A stretch of DNA of 64,000 nt from an uncultured Fretibacterium sp. (lineage in GTDB: Bacteria > Synergistota > Synergistia > Synergistales > Aminobacteriaceae), in assembly GCA_946186205.1 (NCBI GenBank), contig CAMHMH010000003.1:177745-241744 (forward strand), given 5' to 3'. The position numbers were made by a program, and so were the translations under genes. The notes under the pieces are model-generated. The model had not been told where the DNA came from. It saw only the letters and a program-made list of their open reading frames with translations, and searched no databases. Positions 45,016 to 55,090 of the stretch are shown here, piece by piece; position 1 is the first letter of the stretch, and each line of letters opens with the position of its first letter.

Positions 45016-48000
45016 ATGCGCAAATTAAGATTACTCACGGCAATTCTGATGGCGGTATTCTGTCTTCAGTTTTGCGGAGAGTTTGCGGAAGCCGCTCAGA
45101 CGATAAACGGCAAAGCAATCGGAAGCGTTGACGACATAGTCAAGGAAGTCAACGGGGGAGAGCTCTCACTCCCAAAGAAGGGACTAATCACCGTCAGATG
45201 CTTGGCTGACGAAGACAAAACCTATCTTGACGTATTCGCCTCATTGTTCGGAGAGGACGGTTCAGCGTCGGCAAAGCGGAAGATTTGGTCAAACCCTAAC
45301 CCGGACGTGTCCATTACCAAGTATGAAGGCGAGCCTAAGTTTTACCGCCCTGCCGTATCACGCAGACTGTACAACGGCAAAAGAGTGTTGATGCTCCACA
45401 ACATAGCCCCTAACGGCAGCCTCAAGTATTTCTTCAAGACTCTTTCCAGCACCAAAGACGAAAATACGACCGACACAACACCTGACAATCTCGCAAATAC
45501 GGTAAGCATTTCGGATTTCGGCACATATACATCACCGGCGTTTTCAAATGCTGAAAATTATATCAGCGAGGTGTACGGAACAGGGGTTATGTCCGTCAAG
45601 GGCTATGACCGCGAAATTTTTGTTGCCGCTTCGGGTGTGAACAGGTATTCCCAAGCTGATCAGGAAGTGCGACTTGAATTTTTCGCCGTCGGTGCTGACA
45701 ATGAAGGCAATATGAAGTATGAGGCTTTGACCGGCCTGACGCGTACAACTCCTTTCAGGCAAAAACCGTATATCGTATCATTGGCGGTCGGAGATTTTGA
45801 CGGCGACAAGTACAACAACGAAGTAGCCTTGATGATTAACGCGCTACAAGACATCTGGATTTTCGTTTACAGGCTGAATTACTCGAACGGGAAATTGGAG
45901 CTGACATCTCTGGGCGATCGAAGAGGGATTCACGCTTTCTCAACAAACCAGTGGGATAACGACATCGAACGTCAGCCGGTAACAGACATGGTCGCAGGAG
46001 ATTTTGACGGAGACGGTACGGACGAAATAGCCCTGCTCTTCAAGATTCCAAATAGGTCAAATGCAAAAGACATCAAAGACGCAAAAGGCTGGCCTGACGG
46101 ACCAATGGTCGGAGACATTCACTGTAAGATTCACAAGTGGAACGCAGGAAGAGGTGCTTACGACATAGATGAGACATCCCAGTCGTACACTCAGACAGAT
46201 GTTACCAACGGCACTACGAACATATACTCGCAAGCAACAGTCAGCGGAGTTATCGGACTGAGAGCAGCAGCGGCTGACCTCGACGGAGACGGCAAAAGCG
46301 AGATAGTTACTCTTCTGCTTGGATATTATCACCGTAAGGCTTGGGACTCCTCAAAGAGCTCATTTCTCAGGTCGGCTTATGAATTCAGACGCGATGATTT
46401 CTACGCTTATCCGCACCTTGCTGTCTGGACATTCAACAGAGGTTCGATAAAGCCTATTCATGACTCTCACGTGAAGGGCGGAGGAGAAAGCGGCGAATAC
46501 AGATATAACTGGGGTAAGCTGTATGATATGTCTGATAATAAGAGCAAGGGACTTCTCATGAATCAGCCTCACTTAGAGTACAGATACATTTGGGACGAAG
46601 AGAACGAAAGCAAAAACAAAAGAGAGGGGAACAACCCCGACTACATATATAATATGTATGCGCCCCGTATGTTCTCGATAGCGGCAGGGCCTTTCACCGG
46701 CAAAATCGGAACATTCAAGACTGTTGATGATATTGCTGTGTCGTGGAAGGACAGAGACGGCAACGACTACGTAACAATCTTCAAGACGAAACTCAACGCC
46801 AGCAAACAATTTGACGGTTTCGAGGACGGGAAAATCGCAATACGTGATAAAGCAACTTCCAGCCAAGGGTGGAATCAAACGTGGCGCGGACTTGTGGCGG
46901 TTGACCTTGCCGGAGAGGGCGTTGAACTCGGCACTCCTTCACACATGAGGAAGCATTCAAACAGAAGTTATGTCGCGGCACTCAGCGCAATTCCTTACCA
47001 CGTTGACAATGTGAGCGCGGACGGAACAGCCCTTACAGAAAATCCTGTAAACTTCACGTACAGCGAAGTTGCGAACGGCGGTAATATGACAGTTTCATAC
47101 GGCAGCTCAACTACTGATTCCACTACAAACACCGTGAAGCAGGACTTGAGTCAGTCGATTGAAACAATGTTTTTGGCCGACCCAACCGGAACTGACAAGA
47201 ACGTTCAGCAAAAATTTGGGAAAGTAAAAGGTATGGTAGGATTCGCGTCTGCAGTCGGCAATATAGCGCACGGTATAAAAGTCAAGAATATGACTACGGA
47301 GCAGAAGCGAGCCGCGGTTTGGCAGCCTCCAAGCCCGACAGCCAAACTTCCAAAGATAATGGACTTCCTGACGGACAAAATTGACTCGATTGACCAGCGC
47401 ACTAACTCTGAAGCGTCAACGACAACGATTGACAAGACCATCACGGCAACGACTTACGACAGCATTCTGTTTACTGACACTGCGAGGCATATATGGCGTT
47501 ATCCGGTGCTGACGAGGCCGGTTCCGCTGTGGCTTGCTGCCGGGCCGAGAATTGACTCGAATCCGATAGAGCGTCCCAGCACAGTGCAGGGTCAAAAGGA
47601 GCTTTTCCTGACGTTCACGATGAGCGAAAACTCCGCGCTTTTTACGGTGGACGCGATAAATGACGATCTTTATCAGCCGCTTCATGAGGAGGGCAATTTC
47701 TTCTCGTATCCGTCTCAGATTGGAGATGTCGAAGGCTATAACGACGCTGGCATTCTTGCGGACGAGAACAAGTGGACATTTGGCAATACGCTGGACAACA
47801 CGGGAATAACTTTCACGAAAGCAACCTCAAACATGCAGCACACGGAAAAGAAGGTAACTCCGAGCGGGTTCACTTCAACAATATCATTCTTTGACAGACT
47901 TTTTAACGGGGACAAAGCTACAGGAATAAAGATGCCTGACAGTGATAACCCTAAAACGTTCTCGAAGGAATACAACAAATCCGAACGCATAAGCTACAGT

Positions 48001-49677
48001 TTGCAGGGCAGCTCGAAACTTACGTCAATGCAGGCGGCGGATCACACAATCAAAATGCAGCCATTCGTAGCCAAAGAGGGAGCTATGACGCTTGGGACAG
48101 CAGTAGAACTCTCAAGCACTAATTACGCAAAACTATGGGAAAATACCAGCGTATACCGTAAGATGCCCGATCCTGCTTTATTGCTTCCTCATAAGTTTGT
48201 CAAGAGCGGCAGTGATTTCAAGGCAAACACATACGACAAGTCAGCAATGAAAATCAGGGGAATAAGATTCTATATGCCTGACTTTTCATTCTTAACGGAT
48301 AACCGTCTTGTGAACGGACAGAATTATGAGATCCGTGTGCCTTTGTATAACGCGAGTTTTGTGGACACGGGAAAATTCAACGTCCGTCTTTCGTGGACAA
48401 CGGACAATTCTCCGACATTTCCGAAGACTGTTATCGGAACAGTATCAATGACTCTTGGCGGCTGGCGTAACGACAAGACCAACAACAGGGGAACGGCTGT
48501 ATTCAACTGGCGACCGAACATCCCGAAAGGTGACAAGTACTATTTCTATGTAGAGATAGACCCGGAAAACGCAATCACCGAAGTTCACGAGGGACGCTAC
48601 AGAGCAGACAATACTACCCTCAACGATTACGGCGGGAACAACACGGGATTTTATCCGTTCAAGGTCTACAATCAGGGTGATACAGACCCGGAGGGCGGAA
48701 GTGTTCTTGCAAGCGGTGCGGGAATGTTCAGCGCGGCGGCTGATGAAGTGCGGCTGACTCCGGTGTACTTCACGGACGGCGATAACAACAGGATAACCGA
48801 TATGGCAGCTTACATGAGGGCGCACAGTGATGACTCGTTCGTAACAATAACGGCCAACTTCAGCTATTCCGGGGAAGAAATCCCTTATGCTTTATTCATG
48901 GGTAGTTTGCTGACTCAGTCAGGCCGTCAGAAACTTCCGGGAGCGAGCCTCAATACAGTGGTTGACCTGAGCCGTCTTGCGGCTGGTGATATAGCTGACG
49001 TGTTTATGGTGAGTGATATTGCTCTGCTCAAAGGGAACAATCAGGTTACGTTCACGGTATCGCCTTCTGAGTTACTGGCTTCGGAAAGTGAGATAAGGGC
49101 GGCGGCAAGTTCAGCCACGTTCGGAGTGTTGCTTCTGACTGACGAGGTGCTGGAATCCTTTGAGAAAGAATTTTACGAGGGCGAAGATCCTGATTTTGAG
49201 CTTGAGCCAATCTCCGATGACATAGTTTCGAGCGCGACGGGAAGAACTTACACGCTCAGCGCAAACGAAAATGTTTTCTGGATGGTATCGGGCGTAAAAC
49301 ACAGCGGAACGGTTTCAACGTCAGATGAAGAAGACGATGACAGAGATTATCTCGACATCACCCTTGAGACCCTCAAGACCGCCAGCGAGGACGAAATCGC
49401 GCCTGAGAACTACGGCAAAGAGGCGGTTATAACGGTAAGCTCAATAGCAGGTTACACGCCCAAAGGAGATTATGAGATAACCGTTCAGAGATCCACAGAC
49501 GGCGATGAATGGACGAATGCGGGAGTTTTGAGCTTCAACACAGAAAACGCAGAAGATGACGGGAACAACAGCGGAGGGATACATTCCTCATCAAGCAGCG
49601 GCTGTAACGCTGGGCTTAGCTTTGGAACATTGGCCTTATTACTGAGCGGTCTTATGGCCTTCAGAAGGAAAAATTGA
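45016..49677 (+). CDS. Giant exported protein with FG-GAP repeats and Synergistetes C-terminal sorting tail
   Basis: 1553 residues. Signal peptide ~1-26 (ending EFAEA). Three FG-GAP/VCBS-like calcium-binding blades: VGDFDGDKYNNEVAL (~256), AGDFDGDGTDEIALLF (~326), AADLDGDGKSEIVTLLL (~420). The middle (~600-1250) is repeat-poor and unassigned. The end is a Ser/Gly spacer then SGCNAGLSFGTLALLLSG and a basic end (FRRKN), the Synergistetes-specific tail thought to mark proteins for a dedicated sorting enzyme. It is probably an adhesin or surface enzyme. AAAGGAAG precedes the ATG and a terminator follows. Confidence 0.85.
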   Translation: MRKLRLLTAILMAVFCLQFCGEFAEAAQTINGKAIGSVDDIVKEVNGGELSLPKKGLITVRCLADEDKTYLDVFASLFGEDGSASAKRKIWSNPNPDVSITKYEGEPKFYRPAVSRRLYNGKRVLMLHNIAPNGSLKYFFKTLSSTKDENTTDTTPDNLANTVSISDFGTYTSPAFSNAENYISEVYGTGVMSVKGYDREIFVAASGVNRYSQADQEVRLEFFAVGADNEGNMKYEALTGLTRTTPFRQKPYIVSLAVGDFDGDKYNNEVALMINALQDIWIFVYRLNYSNGKLELTSLGDRRGIHAFSTNQWDNDIERQPVTDMVAGDFDGDGTDEIALLFKIPNRSNAKDIKDAKGWPDGPMVGDIHCKIHKWNAGRGAYDIDETSQSYTQTDVTNGTTNIYSQATVSGVIGLRAAAADLDGDGKSEIVTLLLGYYHRKAWDSSKSSFLRSAYEFRRDDFYAYPHLAVWTFNRGSIKPIHDSHVKGGGESGEYRYNWGKLYDMSDNKSKGLLMNQPHLEYRYIWDEENESKNKREGNNPDYIYNMYAPRMFSIAAGPFTGKIGTFKTVDDIAVSWKDRDGNDYVTIFKTKLNASKQFDGFEDGKIAIRDKATSSQGWNQTWRGLVAVDLAGEGVELGTPSHMRKHSNRSYVAALSAIPYHVDNVSADGTALTENPVNFTYSEVANGGNMTVSYGSSTTDSTTNTVKQDLSQSIETMFLADPTGTDKNVQQKFGKVKGMVGFASAVGNIAHGIKVKNMTTEQKRAAVWQPPSPTAKLPKIMDFLTDKIDSIDQRTNSEASTTTIDKTITATTYDSILFTDTARHIWRYPVLTRPVPLWLAAGPRIDSNPIERPSTVQGQKELFLTFTMSENSALFTVDAINDDLYQPLHEEGNFFSYPSQIGDVEGYNDAGILADENKWTFGNTLDNTGITFTKATSNMQHTEKKVTPSGFTSTISFFDRLFNGDKATGIKMPDSDNPKTFSKEYNKSERISYSLQGSSKLTSMQAADHTIKMQPFVAKEGAMTLGTAVELSSTNYAKLWENTSVYRKMPDPALLLPHKFVKSGSDFKANTYDKSAMKIRGIRFYMPDFSFLTDNRLVNGQNYEIRVPLYNASFVDTGKFNVRLSWTTDNSPTFPKTVIGTVSMTLGGWRNDKTNNRGTAVFNWRPNIPKGDKYYFYVEIDPENAITEVHEGRYRADNTTLNDYGGNNTGFYPFKVYNQGDTDPEGGSVLASGAGMFSAAADEVRLTPVYFTDGDNNRITDMAAYMRAHSDDSFVTITANFSYSGEEIPYALFMGSLLTQSGRQKLPGASLNTVVDLSRLAAGDIADVFMVSDIALLKGNNQVTFTVSPSELLASESEIRAAASSATFGVLLLTDEVLESFEKEFYEGEDPDFELEPISDDIVSSATGRTYTLSANENVFWMVSGVKHSGTVSTSDEEDDDRDYLDITLETLKTASEDEIAPENYGKEAVITVSSIAGYTPKGDYEITVQRSTDGDEWTNAGVLSFNTENAEDDGNNSGGIHSSSSSGCNAGLSFGTLALLLSGLMAFRRKN

Positions 49678-49690
49678 CTGTAAGGACATG

Positions 49691-49720
49691 CCCCCGAACG
49701 TGAAAACGCTCGGGGGTTTT
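49691..49720 (+). terminator. Rho-independent terminator of the surface-protein gene
   Basis: CCCCCGAACG and CGCTCGGGGG form a stem around TGAAAA (49691..49716), followed by TTTT. It lies 14 bp after the TGA of the 1553-residue gene. Confidence 0.8.
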
Positions 49721-49741
49721 CATTAAAGCAGGAAGATAAAC

Positions 49742-51727
49742 ATGAAGAAATTATTGACGATTTACGATTTAGCGGTAGGTTTAATTGCTGCTCTTGGTTA
49801 TGGATTCGGCTTTGAAATCCCGAAGCTCATGGGCTATTCAATATGGCTGAGTGCGGTTATTTGTCTTGTTGTCGGTATGTTGGTTGAAGACATGGTTAAA
49901 AAGATTGTTTTCAGCCGTGCCGTTCAGAAAAAAAACTCGCACCGTTTTATGGCACTTGCTGCGATTGTTGCAGTGTTCCTGGCCGTGCGGTATTTTGCTA
50001 CGGAATTTATGAAAATGGATCTGTCTGAACACGTAGCAGTAGAAATCATATATGTCATAATCCCGCCGATTATAGTTTTCGCTTGCCGAATGGTTCTGCG
50101 CTGGTATCGTTCAAAGAAAATTCACGAACGTTATGGAGACGGCAGCGGAGGCTTTATGTTTGATGACGTGCTGAAACAAGACGCACTAGATGAAATTAAC
50201 CGTCAGAATCAGCAAATTCACGGCGGTTTTGATTCAGACTGCTCAATCAAGACAAAAAACGGTACATTCGTAGGTAAAAAAGTTAAAGATTCTTTATTCT
50301 TCTACGGAATTCCTTACGCAAAGCCTCCCATTGGCAAACTTCGCTGGAAAGCTCCCGAGCCGCTGCCCGAATCAGATGAAGTTTTCGAGGCAAAATATTT
50401 CGGCGCGTCTGCGATTCAGGCCGATTACGAAGGCTCGCCCTTAAAACATCACCGTCAAAGCGAAGACTGCCTGACCCTGAACATTTGCACAGGCTGCAAA
50501 AAAACTGTACAGAAACAACCTGTCATTGTGATTTTTCATCACGGCGATTTTTCTTATGGCAGTTCCGCTGATCCGTTGTTTTATGCTGACAATTTCCTGA
50601 AAATCTATCCTGATACTGTGTGCGTAACTTTCAATTACCGTCTTGGAATATTGGGCTTCATTGATTTTTCCGAAGTTCCGGGCGGCGGTGAATATCCTGA
50701 CGCGATTAATCTCGGACTGCTTGACCAGATAGCTGCGCTCCGGTGGATTAAAGAAAATATTTCAGCGTTTGGAGGCGATCCAGAGAAAATTACGGTCATG
50801 GGCTTCGAGGCCGGAGTTATCTCAATAAGCCTTCTTGCCGTGTGCGAAAAAGCAAAAGGTTTATTTCAAAAGGCGTTCATGTTTCACGGCAGTCCTTTTG
50901 AAACTTACGAAACGCCGAAAGAATCCAGGAACTTTGCGAAGAAGCTCATGCGGGAAACTTCAACAACGACAATGACTGAACTTGTCAATCTCAGTGCCGA
51001 ACAGCTGAAAGAAGCGTCCCAAAAACTTATGTCGGAGTCGTTCGCGCCGACCCTGGACGGGAAATTAATTCCTGCTGACGTGTACGCGGCTTACAGGGCC
51101 GATTCAGCTTCGGGCATTGAATTTATAATCGGAATACCCGGCAATGAAACGCAAATTTACAAATCTTCTGTCGGAAACGAGAAATACGGGAATTTTATGT
51201 CTGAAACATTGGCCTATATCCTGAATTATCTTGATGCTGTCAGCCCGGAAAAAGCAAATGATGTCAGGACATACATCGAAGAGCAGACAGCCTTAACTTC
51301 AAAGTTGGAAGTGGAAGCAAATATTGTTGAACAAGTCTACGCATTGATGATTTATTACTGCGCAAAAGAATTAGCAGAGAGCGGAAACAAAGTTTACCTT
51401 CTTTATTGGGGTGTAAAGCCTCTGATTGAGAAACTGGGGTCAGGCACGGTTGATGCAGCAGCGGCGTTTTTGGGGAACCGTGAGGCGGCTCAAATGTATG
51501 GCGGCGTTTTGAATTATGACATATCCGAAACGCTTCAAAATCTTTTCCGGAAATTCAAAGACGGCAAAACTATGCAGCTCTACAATAACGAAATCAAGGG
51601 AATCGCTGCTATAGACTGGAAAGAATTCCCGCAAGCACTCATTGTTTCCGAGAAATCGTTTCAATGTGGACTAATTGCGGACAGGCTCACAGAGATTAAG
51701 AGTTTGCTGGAGCTTTTTGCAAAATAA
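49742..51727 (+). CDS. Membrane-anchored carboxylesterase-like protein without catalytic serine
   Basis: 661 residues. About three or four hydrophobic helices (~10-115) precede a type-B carboxylesterase domain from ~165 (FVGKKVKDSLFFYGIPYAKPPIG, EDCLTLNICTG, NYRLGILGFIDFSE, NLGLLDQIAALRWIKENI). The nucleophile elbow, normally GESAG, reads GFEAG (~353), and the oxyanion HGGGF is HHGDF; the usual His motif is not visible. So the enzyme is probably inactive and may serve binding or adhesion. GCAGGAAG precedes the ATG. It is co-directional with the surface protein but behind a terminator. Confidence 0.82.
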   Translation: MKKLLTIYDLAVGLIAALGYGFGFEIPKLMGYSIWLSAVICLVVGMLVEDMVKKIVFSRAVQKKNSHRFMALAAIVAVFLAVRYFATEFMKMDLSEHVAVEIIYVIIPPIIVFACRMVLRWYRSKKIHERYGDGSGGFMFDDVLKQDALDEINRQNQQIHGGFDSDCSIKTKNGTFVGKKVKDSLFFYGIPYAKPPIGKLRWKAPEPLPESDEVFEAKYFGASAIQADYEGSPLKHHRQSEDCLTLNICTGCKKTVQKQPVIVIFHHGDFSYGSSADPLFYADNFLKIYPDTVCVTFNYRLGILGFIDFSEVPGGGEYPDAINLGLLDQIAALRWIKENISAFGGDPEKITVMGFEAGVISISLLAVCEKAKGLFQKAFMFHGSPFETYETPKESRNFAKKLMRETSTTTMTELVNLSAEQLKEASQKLMSESFAPTLDGKLIPADVYAAYRADSASGIEFIIGIPGNETQIYKSSVGNEKYGNFMSETLAYILNYLDAVSPEKANDVRTYIEEQTALTSKLEVEANIVEQVYALMIYYCAKELAESGNKVYLLYWGVKPLIEKLGSGTVDAAAAFLGNREAAQMYGGVLNYDISETLQNLFRKFKDGKTMQLYNNEIKGIAAIDWKEFPQALIVSEKSFQCGLIADRLTEIKSLLELFAK

Positions 51728-52287
51728 CCTCTGCGGACAGCGAGGAAGTCTTCAAAGTGTCAGGCTTCTTCGCTTCCCAAATGAGGGCTTAGTTGTCACT
51801 ACTAATTATTCCAACGGCACAAGCGAGGACGTTACAAGCAAATGCTCCATCACTCCCGCTGAAGGCAAAACGTTTGACGCTGAAACTGATACATACGCTG
51901 AGATTACATACTCGCAGGGAGACAATGAGGCTAACTGCATGCTTACTCTTGCCTGATAACATGACCAATGACACACCGAATGACGAATTACCCGATGATG
52001 TTCCCGGAGATTTGCCTGATTTGCCGGATGAGCCAAAACCGCAGAAGCCTCAACCCAAGAAAGCAGCAGTGTCTTCACAGGAACAAGCTCAGGAAATTCT
52101 CACAGACAAACTGATTGAGCTGGACGAGATTACACCGACAGAGACTCTTGACGCTAACGGAACAACAGAGATTGACGGCGCAACTTGCTGGGAATTTACA
52201 TCACCAGTAAGCTACAGACAGTACGCGATTTCGCCGGAAGGAAAAATCTACGTGCATGACGGGGACAAATATTCCCCTGTGAAATAA
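51728..52287 (+). pseudogene. Frameshifted exported protein with Ig-like domain remnant
   Basis: Two frames give consecutive parts of one protein. The first (ending 51956) has an Ig-like strand pattern: EGLVVTTNYSNGTSEDVTSKCSITPAEGKTF, AEITYSQGDNEANCMLTLA. The second (from about 51951, or ATG 51961, to TAA at 52287) continues with a Pro/Asp linker (PDDVPGDLPDLPDEPKPQ) and EQAQEILTDKLIELDEITPTE, EFTSPVSYRQYAISPEGKIYVHDG. There is no signal peptide or N-terminus. The second half could still be translated from ATG 51961, but no good ribosome-binding site is seen. Confidence 0.5.
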
Positions 52288-52302
52288 TAAGGAGGTTTTA
52301 TC

Positions 52303-52767
52303 ATGAAGAAGTTTTTATGCTCACTTTTGGTACTTTCACTTTTCGCGGTTTCATCATTTGCTGACGATGACAAGTATATTGTTGTCGAAACAGACAGACA
52401 GGGCGCAACAAGACTCGAAGCAATCAACGCGGCTCTTCTCACGGCGATACGGACAGCAGCGGGGCAGTTCATCGACTCAAAAACTGAGCTGAACAATGAC
52501 GAGCTTAACGAGCAGATTATAGCCTATTCACGCGGATCGGTTGCGGGCTATGATATTCTCTCAGAGGACGGCTCTAAAGCTGATGAGGGAGTCTATTCCG
52601 TAAAAGTCAGGGTGCGTGTTGAGCGCGAGATGATTCGGGACAGCGTTAAGACAGCAACGGACAAGACCGCTACAGTCTCATTCAGGCCGACTGACTTGAA
52701 GCCGGAAAAAGAACATCTTGACCCCGTTACATTACATTCTACTGCTATTCATGCCGTTAGCCCATGA
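52303..52767 (+). CDS. Exported protein of unknown function, probably 3'-truncated
   Basis: Signal peptide (LFAVSSFA), then a conserved-looking alpha/beta domain: AINAALLTAIRTAAGQFIDSKTELNNDELNEQIIAYSRGSVAGYDILSEDG and YSVKVRVRVEREMI, a pattern seen in FlgT-like and related envelope proteins. After about residue 140 (EKEHLDP) the sequence changes to that of the converging methyltransferase remnant, so the natural C-terminus was lost at about 52725. AAGGAGG precedes the ATG. Confidence 0.65.
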   Translation: MKKFLCSLLVLSLFAVSSFADDDKYIVVETDRQGATRLEAINAALLTAIRTAAGQFIDSKTELNNDELNEQIIAYSRGSVAGYDILSEDGSKADEGVYSVKVRVRVEREMIRDSVKTATDKTATVSFRPTDLKPEKEHLDPVTLHSTAIHAVSP

Positions 52768-53450
52768 TACAGCCCGAACAGCTTTCGCACAATTTCTTCT
52801 TCGCTAATATGCTTCGGCCAGCCATATGCCTCGCAAACTGCCGCGTCGTTAGCTTTGTGAGCTTTCAACAATTCCTCCGGCATTGTCAACGGCGCATAAA
52901 GATCTGCAAGCGAACTATTCAAGAACTTCTCGCGAACTTCCAAAATTCTTTGCGCTGTCGCTTCGATTTTCGCCTTCTGTTTCTCACTAGGCGATGGCCA
53001 CACGAAATTGTTATAGACTGCTGGTGAGTAACGAATATCACTCTTAATCCGTCCGGCTACAACTCGTACCCATGCCATATGAACACTTGAGGTCAACACC
53101 GCAAACTCATAAATCGATACGTTCAGTGCAGCTGTTCTGGTCATAGATAAACTTCGCTTCTCCACTCTCAAAACTCGTAAAACCGACTATTACGCAATGA
53201 ACTACCGCTTCCTCCACTGCCTCACTACTCCATACAAACGGTTTATACGCAAAGTTTATTACTGCTACGTAGTCCTCAATCATCTTTCTCCAGAATGTTG
53301 GCACTGATTCTCCTTGACATATTGAATTTGTTTAGACAAACGCAACTTTTACAGCTGTCCCCTTGATGTAGTCCACCGCCTTCTTGTACCAGCAGATTAC
53401 GTAATCTAGTTTCGTCTCGATTTCTCCCTTGCCCCAGATAAATGCCATAT
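52749..53450 (-). pseudogene. C-terminal remnant of a type IIG-like DNA methyltransferase/restriction enzyme
   Basis: Pieces in order on the minus strand: TKLDYVICWYKKAVDYIKGTAVKVAFV, an in-frame TAA, TNSICQGESVPTFW, INFAYKPFVWSSEAVEEAVVHCVIVGFTSF, a frameshift near 53165, then VHMAWVRVVAGRIKSDIRYSPAVYNNFVWPSP, SSLADLYAPLTMPEELLKAHKANDAAV and KLFGLYHGL. These are the target-recognition and C-terminal segments of large class I methyltransferases fused to nucleases. The catalytic NPPY region is absent. Disabled by one stop and one frameshift. Confidence 0.7.
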
Positions 53451-54019
53451 GCTATTTTCACCACTACTGATGATTATATTAAATCCGTTTCTTCATATTT
53501 GGTCTTCAATGACAGCTCTTCTTCTGATATTCGGGTTAGTCGGATTAAGTACTAATTATACGGTCATGTTCCATTCTGCTGCTCGTATACGGCATTAATA
53601 CCTCTTCGCCCGATACTTCAGTCAGCATTTATGATATTAGTATCTATGAACTGCTCACACTTAACGCTCAAAATGTCAGCTTTATATCTTCGTATCTGAT
53701 ATTCGATGACGCCTCGTCTTCCGATGTCAGAGTCAGTTATCCGATGAATTAATCACGCCCATGTATTCTCGTATATATTTTAATGATACAATACTTATCA
53801 CTTCGACTACAAGGAGTTGATTGTATATGTCTGTTGCTACTATCATCGCTCGCATTGACGCTGACAACAGACGTAATTTCTGTTCTTCTGTCAGTCTAAA
53901 TGTCTTTGTCGCTGTCAACTTTTTCATCAAAAACTTTCTGTGTGAGAAGCGCATTCCTTTCAACATTTCGGGAACTTATGAAACTTCGCGCAACATTTCA
54001 CTTCACAACGAGGCTATCC
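53451..54019. other. Unresolved region with fragmentary minus-strand coding signal
   Basis: No gene can be supported with confidence. The minus strand shows short gene-like words broken by stops: GRRGVIEYQIRRYKADILSVKCEQFIDTN (about 53735..53650) and IGRRGINAVYEQ (about 53620..53590), plus a 77-codon frame 53733..53966. The plus strand has a good ribosome-binding site (AAGGAG) before ATG 53827 with a 66-codon frame. These overlap and neither matches a family I know. Confidence 0.3.
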
Positions 54020-55090
54020 ATGAGTAAATCCTACAGAACAAAGGCTATTGCTGAGAAAGATAATCCTCTTGTCCCTTGCCCGGAGAGGCTTGCCGTTCCT
54101 ACTCTGCCAAACTATGAATACAGCATCAGCCTTCATCAGGATGGAAAAGCATATTTACAGAACCTCTCTGTCAGCACCGATGGTCTCCAGTTCGAGAACG
54201 GCAAGATGTTTTTCAATGGAGATCTCGAACCCATCAGCACTGTTGAGCTTCAGGATATGCGTACTAATAAGGGCATTGAAGAGATTGACATTCCTCTACT
54301 CACCATGTAATATAATATTATTCTCACCTCATTTCAGGAAAGAATTAAGCAGGGATGTGATTTCAGGATTGCCACTGACATGATTACCAGAATCTACGCT
54401 CCTGACCTCATAAAATGCTTTGGAACTCTTAGTGAAGGCAGCGGAGTTAATGAAGAAAAAATCTCTGCGATCATGAGGAAAACAAGAGCATTCCACACTA
54501 TTGTCGGAATACATCACATTACAAGAAACGGAAAGCCGGATAAAAGCTTTTTCCCTCTTATGAACTTTGAGGGCTATGATTCTAAAACTAACACCATCTC
54601 TTTCTTCAGCCCGTACCTCAGCTACATCGTCAAAGAAATATATTCAGCGTCCATAAGGTGCAACAAGAAAGGTAATCCCAGAATAAAACGCAACGGACAG
54701 CCTATGCTTTATCCAAGCAACTCATACCTTATAAAGCCCTCCATCATCTCTGAACGAAACAAGGCCGCTGTTGAAAATGTCTTTATCATCGTTCAGCTCA
54801 TAGAGCAGGCAGGAGACAAAGGGATTGCCCATATCAAAGCTAAAACTCTCATTGAGCGCAACGAAGCTCTAATGTGGAGACTGAAGAGAGACACTCACCC
54901 TCATCGCCTGTTAAGCAGAGTGTTCAAGAAAACTTGGCAGCTCCTGCGCGAACAGACACTGCTTCTTGAGGTTTATGAAGACATCAAACTTCCTGACCCC
55001 AATGACATCGAGCAGATCCCTACTTTCGGCAATTTGGATCATGTCTTCAACTTCAGGCACAAGGGTAAGAAAAAGAATGTACGCGCCTAG
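54020..55090 (+). pseudogene. Possible replication-initiator-like protein interrupted by an in-frame TAA
   Basis: From ATG 54020 (GAGG upstream) the frame runs 96 codons to the TAA at 54308..54310, then stays open for 259 further codons to 55090. The second part reads smoothly across the gap (YNIILTSFQERIKQG, IYAPDLIKCFGTL, FSPYLSYIVKEIYSASI, SYLIKPSIISERNKAAVENVFIIVQLIEQ). ATG 54380 would give a 236-residue product. I recognise no family with certainty. The position beside 22-bp tandem repeats, a PrimPol-DnaB gene and a ParB gene suggests a Rep-like role. Confidence 0.5.

Noticed and set aside
53733..53966. 77-codon minus-strand frame
   Set aside because: It overlaps a plus-strand frame with a better ribosome-binding site; neither has a family match, so it is only noted as an unresolved region.
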